Shown here: positions 35,701 through 64,000 of the stretch, piece by piece
Numbering within the stretch: the first letter of the stretch is position 1
Layout of the letters: every line of letters begins with the position of its first letter
Source of the DNA: Anas platyrhynchos
Taxonomy: Eukaryota > Chordata > Aves > Anseriformes > Anatidae
DNA length: 64,000 nt
Assembly: GCF_047663525.1 (NCBI RefSeq)
Contig: NC_092600.1
Location: 1,856,001 to 1,920,000, forward strand
Reading direction: 5' to 3'
Program-made: the position numbers and the translations under genes
The notes under the pieces: generated by a model
What the model was told of the DNA's origin: nothing
Database searches by the model: none
The model's input: only the letters and a program-made list of their open reading frames with translations

Positions 35701-36134
35701 ATTTCTAGACAGCTTTTATATAACAGTTTCCTAGCATGCTGCAAGTCTGACCATTAGATTTAGACCTTTATTATTGCTGGAAGATAGAACTTTGTATACT
35801 CTCACTTTCCAGCTGTGAATTTGAAGGCATTGAGCTGCACTTGCAGGTGGTTTTCACTGTTTGTGTCAGCAAATACATTGCTTGTTGCATCCATAGTTTG
35901 AACATGTCTTCTGTGCAAGTCCCTTAGAGTATTTCAGATATTTGAGACTGTTTTAATAAGAGCTCCTCAGCATGAGGAAGAGTTTTTCAAGCTTTACTGG
36001 TTACGGCTCAGTATTTCAATGACCTAAATAACTTTCATGAGGGTGCAATGGTTGAAGGTGAAGATTAATGCCTTGTTTTTCCTCGAGAATAAGTTAATCC
36101 TTTTCAATCCATTTTTCCTTTGAATATGGTACAG
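29777..36134 (+). other. P4HA2: P4HA2 leader intron, about 6.4 kb
   Basis: Long intron between the leader exons and the exon carrying the start codon. It ends at GAATATGGTACAG (acceptor at 36133-36134). Apart from the alternating purine-pyrimidine tract at 33897-33924 I see no gene or clear mobile element in it; the open frames are chance intronic frames. Confidence 0.55.
33897..33924. repeat. 28-bp perfect alternating purine-pyrimidine tract (Z-DNA-prone)
   Basis: From GCGCACACGTGCGTGTG through to GCACGCACAC every step alternates purine and pyrimidine, mixing GC, GT and CA steps; such tracts favour left-handed DNA. The tract is inside the P4HA2 leader intron. Confidence 0.8.
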
Positions 36135-36152
36135 GTTAAAACTATTTAGAAG

Positions 36153-55671
<19,519 letters not shown>

Positions 55672-56125
55672 AATCTGACCTGCTGCAGGCCTCTGTTTCT
55701 TCATCTCCTTTTCTACCGTTCGTTCTTCCAGTTCATTTCTAAGAAATGATCCATCTTTTTTCCCAAGATTCCTGGCACTTTACCCAAAGAGGATAAAATA
55801 TGTAACACTTGGAGCGAAAGTAAATGGCTTTGTACACATACTTGTGTTTTGGTTGCTGTTATTTCTCAGTCTCCGTGTCCCATTCTCCACCCTCTCTCCC
55901 CCCTTATTTTACCAGTTTTCGACCCTCAGCTTCCTCTGTAGTAATGGTGCAAACAACGCTGTGGGCGATTCGGTGTTTTTGGGTGCCTGGTCTTGTGCCT
56001 TTTGTACCTCAGAAGTTTTAGATGTTAAATATTTCTTTGAACCAAAGTTTTTAAGTTGTGTACATGTTGATTTTATTGTATTTCTATGGATCATGAGTTT
56101 TGAAACAAATAAATGTTCTTTCCAA
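55672..56125 (+). terminator. P4HA2: P4HA2 3'UTR and polyadenylation signal
   Basis: About 450 bases of AT-rich 3'UTR end with AACAAATAAATGTTC. The AATAAA hexamer is at 56108-56113, with a likely cleavage site 10-20 bases on, just before the A9 run at 56124-56132. A second AATAAA near 57524 could serve a longer form. Confidence 0.75.
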
Positions 56126-56132
56126 AAAAAAA

Positions 56133-59100
56133 GGTTTTCTATTGTGTCCCTAATGAGTCCATCAGTGCTTTGGTTCAGGGAGCAGCGGGCATTAGCTTTG
56201 TCCTTCACTGAAGGTCTATTGCTTTGTTGTCCTTTACTTTTAGAAAGACGTTGTTTTGGACAATGCTTTATTTAGGCTAGAGCACAACACAACTCTTGCA
56301 CCTTCTGCTGAAGCTGGAAAGTTTAACTTGTGTATTTAACTCGTGGTACAACATATTGTTAATACATGAGGGCAGACAAACTGCACTTTGGGCCAGTGGG
56401 ACAAGTGATCTCAGTACAACACTCATGAGAAGCCCTGCCCAGTGTTAGTTTTATATTGAGGGGCTATCTGGACTTGATGCAAGCAGTTAAGAGAGACCTG
56501 AAGGCCTTTTCAGCAGTCTTGACTATTCTTGATTCTAAGAGCAGGCAGCTTTGGTGAGACCCTGCATTTTTACCACGAGAGCACTTGATCTGGCAGAGCA
56601 CAACACCTACTGAACTTGAAGTCAGTAGGACAATTGTGTTGCTAGCAAAACGTTAAACTCACTTAAATGGGATCTTATCCTCTCTCAAAGCAGAGTAAAT
56701 TGTAGCTTCCTTACTTTAAGCTGAGAAACAGAAAAAGCTGTGCATTTCTCCTAATAACCTAAAAGATCCCATGTTACCTGCCCTCAGACTTGATGCAGTC
56801 CAGCAAATTTCCCTTCTGCAGGACATAGTTTAATAGTTGCTCTCTAATCTCTCACAGCACTCTGTTGCTTGCCATGAATGTTGTGGTTGTTGGCTAACTG
56901 CTCAGAATATTTCATTTCTGACCTCTAGGTTTCTTAGTAAAATCTCTCAGCACAACATAAAGCAGAACCCTTATTTCCAAAGTTTACAACGAAGCATTTG
57001 ACATATGACAGCCTCACAGATGTGAAGATGAAATGAGAATAAGCCAAACCCACAATCTCTAGTTGGACAATTTTGGATTCCAGAGGGAGGAAGAAGAATC
57101 TACTTAGACTTTCTGTTAACTTACCACGTTGACAGATAAAGTTCATGTCAGGACTCTGGCCAAGAATCTGTACCGAATCTACTTCTGAAACTGTAGCTGG
57201 CTTGCAAATACCATTGTTAACAGAGTTGTATCATGCTGAACCTTTAAAGTGAATTTTGCTTGCTTGTTTTCTCAAGGAAAAAGCATATTTTATTCTGAGT
57301 CATCTACCTTTATTCAGACCATCCCTCAGTAGGATGGGAGAAGTGTGGATGCAGAACTGCTTGAATGCTAAGGCTCTTCTTATGTCATATGCAAGATAGG
57401 CTTGCTGCTAATCTGAGCTGAAGAAAAATAGCTATTTTAGAGAAAACGGCATACTGAGTTTGGGGCATTCTGTAACCTCCCAGGCATGTTTGTGCATTTT
57501 GGCCTTGAGAAGAACTTTATGCTGGAATAAATATATTTTTCTTCATCCAGGGACAGGGAGCTCTTGTAAACATATCACTGGTACGGTAGGTACTCAATAG
57601 TTGGGTTTAGACTGAGAAAGTGTCTTCTGACATGTTGTTGACTTTTTTTCCACAGGGTTTAAGTATTTAATACAGTTATTCATACACGTTGCAAAGGCTT
57701 GTAGACAAGTGCCTGCCAGACACTTGGGAGTGCTTGGGGATCTTTCAGAGGGGATCTCTCAGAGGTCTTCAGGCTGTCTATTAGCTACTTGTTGACACAG
57801 TCTGTAAGGCAGTGCTCTACGTGATAGGTGCTGATGAAAGCAGATAGCATGTGAGCTCTCATGGAAAGATGGTCTCTTATCATGACTTCTGTAGTCATAA
57901 GAAGAACCACCCCCAGCCCATACCAGTAATCTGCATCCAATTTGAGCATGTGGTTTCTTAACCCCTGGCCTGGTTGCAACTGTGTGGACACACCGTGTGT
58001 CACTGAGCAGTAATGCAGCCCTCCAATTGGGTTAGGAAACCACCTAAAGCATAAATCTTTAGCTGTGTAGACTCAGTGAAGTACTTGATCTTGTCTTCTG
58101 CCTTAGAAGCTGCTGCTTTCCTGGTACAGTGGAAAAACATCTGCTATGTAATCACCTTAGAGGGGAAAACCAACATCCAAGCTAAAATGTATAGGGTGGT
58201 GCCTGGAGAAAGGGTTTAGCTGTGACAAAACGAGCCCTTTGAGCAAGGCTGCTGACCTCGTACTCTAGGTATTCACAGCTGGGAATTGTTTTGTGCCTGC
58301 CTAGCACTGTGTGTGTTTACCTGCTGTGGGAAGAGCATGAGTAAAGCCTATTAAGGAAGGATAATGAAAGCGAGTTTCATACCTTGAGGATTTTCATGAT
58401 TTGGGGCTGTGGGAAGGATGCTGAATATTGTGGGTTACTTGAAGCCCCAAGGCTGCCTCCAACCCCTTGCACGTACCTGGGATGCTGGTGCAGGCAGTAG
58501 GAGAATCTTGCCTTCCCCTGCACTGCCTCTTGGAAGCTCACCTCGTGGCAGAGCTCGGCAGCCTGCACCCTGTAACCTTCTGGTCTGTCATTTTGCCCAC
58601 AGCATCGCCACGGTGAAGCTTCATTTGCAAAGCCTTGGGAGAACCGTGGGGAAGGGACCTCCCAGCCATGCTTCAGGGCTCTGCTGGCAAACCAGAATGG
58701 GGGTGAAACTGTTTTCCAACAGGTTTTGGGGGGCTAAAAAATATACTTTACCAAGTGTTTTTGGGTGGTCTGGCAATGACAGACCTTGAATGTACCCTCA
58801 GCATAACCCAGGGCATTTCTAGCTCCCTTGCTCATCCTGGGGCATTGCTGAGGAGCATTCATTAAACGACCATTTCAGACCTGCTCATTTTTCCTTTCTT
58901 TGACCTGAGAATGGTTGAGCGCTGCCACTCTCCGTCTGCTGCAATAAGGGCTGGGGTCTGGGTGAGCCCCTGGCTGAGCTCTTGCTAGGAGCATCTTTGT
59001 GTTCCTGCTTTCAAGCATTTCTCTTAATGGGAGCTGGGCCAGAACAGGAGACCTTCACTGTGGTGCTGTTGACGGGCTGTTGATGAAAAATAGAGGAATC

Positions 59101-61754
59101 AAATCTAGTGGGAGTCCCCTCTGGCCCCAGGCTGGGAGGGTTTCTCCTTCAGCACTTGCTGTGCCAGGCCCCAGCTGCAGAACAGAGCCGTGGTGTTGTA
59201 GAAGAGAGCTGTGATGTTTGATGTTGTCGAACAGAGCCGTGATGCCGTTAGCCTTGTGCTGCTGTGGGGAGGTGAGAGCCCTGCGGTGGCTGAAGCCTGG
59301 TGGTGATGTGCAATTAGATGAGAGCAAGCTGAGCAAATGCAGATGGCCGCTTGTCCAGTTGTTAATCTTTTCAGGCCTTGGAGTGCTTTATCATTCCTTA
59401 TAGCTGCAGAGCATGTTGCTGTCAGTGTCTGTAGTCTGTAACTGCAAAGACTGTGGAAGATCGGAGGCGTCACGTTTTGTATCCAGTCTGCCAGCCGGGG
59501 ATCAGTGACCCGAGGGGACCTCGTGAACCTTCTGAGCGTTCCCTGCTTGGCTGGGCCGGGGCTGGAGTGACTCATGAAGCCATAGTCCCCTGGGGTGCAG
59601 CAATCCTCATCTACAGGCCAGAGCGCTCTCCAAGTGCCACATCCTCTGAAAGGAGGAGCTGGAGCTGCCTCTGGCACTAACCCCATCTGCTGCAGATGGG
59701 CTGGGCCTGCAGGGCTGATCAACCCGCTGCCTCCAGCCCCGTGTCCCTGCTTTCCTCTGAGCGTGGCAGTGGGTCACCACCATCCATGTGTGGCCACCAC
59801 CAGCCACACAGCCACACGTGTGGCACCACCGGTCCCTCGGTGGCAGACCCGGGGTGCTGCCATCTCCTCCAGGCCCTGCCGCCGTGGCCTCACAGCGCAG
59901 TGTTTGCGCTGGGTCTACGGCGGCTTCCTTCGCTTTCATCTTAGCTCTTGAATGAGCGACACGGATGAAACACCTCTGACTCAGTGAGATAGGTGAATTT
60001 GTAAGCCCGAATACCACACACAGCCCTAGTCTCTCACTTCCTCAAAAGTGCTAAATTCCTCATGCTCTCAGGTCTCGTTTTGCCTCCACCCCTGTGTTAC
60101 ACCGGAGCGGTGCTGAGCAGCGCAGCACGGCTGTGTCAGGGGGAGCCAGGCTGTCCCCAGCTCCCATCCCTGGGCTGGGTGGCCTCTGTGCACATCTGTG
60201 GGGCAGCACCCTCACTGCAGAGCCTCTTTGGGGTGTCCTCCATCGTGTGAAGGCCTCAGATGTTTTCTGGTAGCTTCCCTCAATCCCACACAGCGCTGGC
60301 TGCAGTCAGCACGCCATGGGGCTGAGCACAGTCTGTGTGTCCTGTCAGTCGCCGGAGGGGAGCCCTGCCTGTGCTCGCACCCTGCACAGGAATTCAGATT
60401 CCTCAGTGACTGGGAATGGTGTCTGAGTAAGACCTGAGCACCTGAATCGTTTTATGACAGAAAAACATCGGCCCCTCAGTGCTTTCGGTGGGAGGCTTTG
60501 CACAGGCAGCGCCGCTCTGCTTTGTTGTCTGTGCGCCCTGCTCTATGCGATAACCTGGCTTTTCTAGATAACGAGCATCGTTTCGCTCACAGGAAATAGG
60601 AAATGGTGAGTTGTGTTTGGTTTTGAAGTGATACACAAGAAACATACTTGTGAACGTGGGTGCATTTAAACACGGAGGAAAACAACAGCAGGCCGGGACC
60701 ATGCTGGGACACAGAGTGGGGCCGCCAGCCCTGGGGGCTGCAGCAGAGGGGGCTCTGGCCCTGGCCCCACACTATGGGACAGCAGGGAGTTGGCTGTGTC
60801 CCCAGGGACAGCTGGTGCCTTGGCTTTGGAGCAGTATTTCCATCCTCCTTGGTCCTGACCTGCCCCCAGAGGCTGCTAAAAGTGAAGTGAGTGTTGGGGT
60901 GTGCGGGTGCTTGGGCCTGCTTCTGTCATGTAGAGCTGTGTCACTGCTCTTAATGTTAAACCATTTATTTATTTTTTTTAATATGTAAAAAAAGTAAGAT
61001 GAGTAAAAGTGTCCTAGGTGTTGCACCTTTCCCAGCAAGTGAAAACAGGAGGGAGGATGACCCAGGTGGGGTTCCTGTGGCAATGCAGCTGCCCAGACAG
61101 CGCTGCTTCCTGGGGGGAGCCCAGCTGCTGCTGCCCCCCGTGTGCCCAGGAACCTGCAAGCACCTTGCAAACACAGAGGGGGACGAAACGTTTAAATTAT
61201 TGCACCAGCTCTGCAAATAAAACCAGAGCTGTGTGAAAGCTGAGGCCTGGCAGCAGCACTTCCTTTCTCGCTTGCCTTCCCTCTGCACTGCTGAAAATGT
61301 ATGCAAAGGAATTCCAGTGGGGCCTTTTGGTTTGTGGTTTCACATAAACTCATACTTCAGCCCCAAAGTGTTGTTTCAATAAGAATAAATTATGGGCATG
61401 TAAAGACTATAAGTTTTTAAACTTCTAAATCAAGATTTGCTGCTTTTGTGCACTGCCACCTCTGTGCTTGGAGTCCCTATCTCTGAAATTGAAGAGAAAA
61501 GCTTCAAGATGCAGTCCTGGCAAAAGAGGCGTCCTTCTGGGTATTTGTGTGCCCCACTTGCAAAGTACGCAGCTGCTAAGGAGGAGAGATGCTGACCTGA
61601 AGTGCCACAGGAGCAGGAATGGGGCTGCACCACGTATTCATCAGGGGCTCCCTGGACACCTGGGGTGGCTGCTCTGCAGGGCGAGCACCCAGCAGCGCCC
61701 TCAGCAGCGGGACCTCTGCTGCAGGGATGCTTGTGCCACGTCTGTCCTCTTTAG
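56133..61754. other. Intergenic downstream of P4HA2, no gene recognised
   Basis: AT-rich to about 58.3 kb, then GC-rich. No exon chain of a known neighbour could be recognised on either strand. A short imperfect repeat around GAACAGAGCCGTG occurs at about 59178-59243, and ATTTATTTATTT at 60964-60975. The open frames of up to 205 codons at 59.1-60.0 kb overlap on both strands and have no family resemblance. Confidence 0.5.
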
Positions 61755-61851
61755 TCCCACAAACCCTTCCACGCCTACGAGCAGGCCCGGGATGTGTACG
61801 AGTGTTTGCACGATGAAGGCTTGCCTTTGTTCTGAAATGTCAGTCAATAAA
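61755..61851 (+). other. Candidate terminal exon (unrecognised C-terminus plus AATAAA)
   Basis: A strong acceptor (TCTGTCCTCTTTAG at 61741-61754) is followed by 26 sense codons beginning SHKPFHAYEQARDVYECL and ending HDEGLPLF, then TGA at 61833-61835 and AATAAA at 61846-61851. Codon third positions are mostly G or C. An in-frame TAG immediately before the putative exon means it could be coding only as a spliced 3' exon. I recognise no family and no upstream exon, so it may be chance. Confidence 0.2.
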
Positions 61852-64000
61852 AGAATTAGAGAACAGTTAGGAGGAAATGCCTTAATGATTAAAAGCCATT
61901 TTTAGCTCATACCTGGGAAACCACAAGCTCGTAGCTTCACACAGACCAGAAGCTGCTTACAAATAATCTTTGCAATCAGTGCCTCTTTTCCTTCACTTGA
62001 TGCTCATCTCCCGTCAGTGCACGGCCATGGCTGCGGTTGCACTTTGATGTGTTTCAGAAACAGCAGCTCCAAGTTCACAAAGTCAGAAGCCTGCCTTACA
62101 CCGAGCTGGGAGATTCAATTAAACAAACAAACAAACAACAACAACAAAAACCCACAAGCCCCATCTGCCTGCAGCAGGGCTGGCACACCCCAAAGCCCTG
62201 CGCTCCCCGCAGCAGTCCTGGCTCCTATAGTTCAAGCTTGTTGCTGCTGCCAACCTGGGCTTTGCCTCTTCTAGGGCCTTGCAGCAGCTTCCAGCAGCAT
62301 GGCGAGCTCCACATCCCCAGGACAGGCTGAATCCAGCGCTTCCTGGCGAGGCAGGAGCTGTCACAGCTCCAGGTGACTTGTGAGCACCTTCCCTCCCTTC
62401 GGACCAGACATCACACCTGGGGCTGGGGTGAGTGGTGCTGCTGCTCAGCCCGTGAGCACGTCGTTTTCTCTGACTCCGCGGCAGGTTGGTGACAGCTGCC
62501 TGGTTTCCACCAGCATGGGCTCGCGCAGAAACTACCGCAAGAACTGAAAACAGGGGAAACGGCTGAGGAAGCATTTGGTTTCTAGGAAATACTTCAGAAA
62601 GCCCGCTTGACACGAGGTGGTGGTGTTCAGAGCAGCCACTGCCAGGGACTGGGTGTTCTTGAAGCGCTGGCTCGATGCACAGATAGAGGCAACCGCATCT
62701 CCCGCCCCATCGGCTGGGCTGGGAGAGCTCAGCACTGCTCAGCACCGGGACCGGGTGCCTGGAGCAGAGCAGGGCTGCGGTTGGGTTGGTGCTGTCATGC
62801 TCTGGGGGGGCTGAGCAGCTCTGTCCCCCGCTGGGGGGTCTGGGGCTCAGTCCTGCAAATGCACCCGGGCTTCCTTTGGCAGTGCTGTGTCCTTTCCACC
62901 TTTCTCCTACACATTTGCAAATCAAACTCTTCATGTGTCTTTGAGGAGGAGGTTGCCAAGAAATATCTATCTGCTCAAAATAAGGATTTTTAAACCCATG
63001 CTGGTGTCATAAGAAAAACGCCCTGGGCTGCTAATCCGTAGGTAGTGTTGCCTCTTAGTCGAACACTTGACCCATCTATTTTCTGAATGCAAAGTCACAC
63101 CAGTCTGCAATTTGGGTTTAATTTTTCTCACATCGTTATTCACTGATCACTTCCTTTGAAGTTGGTTCTTTGCAGGTTATTTCCAGTGTGACACTTTTCC
63201 ATTCCTACCGCACCAGGCTTAAATTTGAAGACAGACACGTGAGTAAGTCCTGGGCACGGAGACAGCCTCTGTAAACAAAACGACACAAACGTGTTCTGGT
63301 GCCAAAAAGAAACAGAACAGAGAGGCTACACCCACAACAGCCAGAAAGGACACAAACCCATTTTTTCCTGCCGCCTCAACCACCTCAGCTCGCCAGGGTT
63401 CCCAGCAGCGAGCATCCCCTGCAAGCAGCGGTGCCATGGGCAGGTGCTGCAGAGGAACCCAGGTCTGATGGCACCCAGCTGGGTGAGCTGGGCATCAGCT
63501 GCAGCCTGTGACTCAAGCAGGCTGAGAGAGAGCATTGAGTGCTTGGCAGGGAGGGGTTGTTTCCTCGAAAACAGCTTGCCCTTATTTAAAACACTTTTAT
63601 TAAAAAAAGTAGATGTTAAAATACCCCGAGTGACATTAAAACAGAGTCCTTGTTTTCACTGCTGCACAGCGAGCTGATGGGGTATCCTTGTGAAGGGGGC
63701 AGGAAAATAGAAGTGCCCTCATCTCCTTGGCTTGTTACTCGTGGTAAGTACAAGGTATTTCAGCCACTTTTATAACCGGGGGCAGACGGACCCCATGGCT
63801 CCCCATCCAGACATCACAGCCCCTGCCGCATCCCAGCCCCAGGACAAGCGATGCATGTGGAGGCGCTGGGCTGAGGAGGGCCCCAGATGCCCAGAGCTTG
63901 AGGGATGTTGGAACGACTGCCCCCAAAGTGTGAGAGAGGAAAACCTGTGGATGCTCTACATGCAAAGGGAAGTCACAGAGCTCCTCTCTGAGCTGGCAGA
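61852..64000. other. Intergenic, no gene recognised
   Basis: GC-rich sequence with overlapping chance frames on both strands. The longest frame in the window (minus strand 62119-62934, 271 codons) has no domain, irregular composition and a microsatellite tail, so it is not called as a gene. Confidence 0.5.
62121..62150. repeat. AAAC/AAC microsatellite
   Basis: Four AAAC units grade into AAC units. On the minus strand it gives the valine-rich tail of a 271-codon open frame (62119-62934), an artefact of the repeat. Confidence 0.8.

Noticed and set aside
60964..60975. ATTTATTTATTT motif resembling an AU-rich cytokine 3'UTR element
   Set aside because: It is on the plus strand with no plus-strand gene before it, and the expected cytokine gene would be on the minus strand. 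It is short and likely chance.
62119..62934. 271-codon open frame on the minus strand, the longest in the window
   Set aside because: No domain or family resemblance. Its end is a microsatellite translation (VFVVVVCLFV), other frames are open over the same GC-rich bases, and there is no promoter or splice support.
56133..64000. Expected neighbour CSF2 (and IL3-type cytokine genes), which lies beyond the P4HA2 3' end in human
   Set aside because: No signal-peptide exon, helical cytokine exons or plus-strand complement of an AU-rich 3'UTR array could be identified on the minus strand. The gene probably lies to the right of the window.

Overview
The window looks like nuclear DNA from a bird, probably a microchromosome or small chromosome. 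The evidence is spliced vertebrate genes with short to moderate introns, two diverged fragments resembling CR1 LINE 3' ends (the main avian retroposon), a GC-rich CpG-dense left side, and no Alu/B1-like SINEs. The species cannot be fixed from sequence alone; a chicken-like (galliform) genome is the simplest guess. All boundaries were counted by hand from the sequence and the translated frames.

Layout. (1) About 1-1000 holds the 5' end of PDLIM4 on the minus strand: coding exon 1 (start of the PDZ domain), its CpG-island promoter, and part of intron 1 running off the left edge. A C-rich degenerate minisatellite follows at 1016-1253. (2) About 1.25-28.4 kb is a long intergenic interval with no protein-coding gene I can support. 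It contains a 78-bp tandem repeat, a perfect 13-bp-arm palindrome with AATAAA on both strands, poly-A tracts, and an orphan CpG-rich segment at 21.6-21.96 kb that ends in a consensus splice donor. (3) About 28.4-56.13 kb is P4HA2 on the plus strand: a CpG-island promoter with a non-coding first exon, a probable second non-coding exon, then 14 coding positions, one of which (position 11) is filled by either of two tandem exons. The joined reading frame gives 537 or 539 residues. (4) About 56.13-64 kb is downstream intergenic sequence with no recognised gene; one short stretch at 61755-61851 has the shape of a terminal exon.

How the genes relate. PDLIM4 (an actin-associated PDZ-LIM adaptor) and P4HA2 (collagen prolyl 4-hydroxylase alpha-2 subunit, ER lumen) lie head to head, as on human 5q31, so the block is conserved amniote synteny. 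Their promoters are about 27.7 kb apart, so this is not a compact shared bidirectional promoter. The most informative biology here is in P4HA2: a tandem pair of alternative exons separated by only a 68-bp intron and sitting between the iron-binding motifs, and a GC-AG intron after coding exon 4. I found no wholly novel system in the window.
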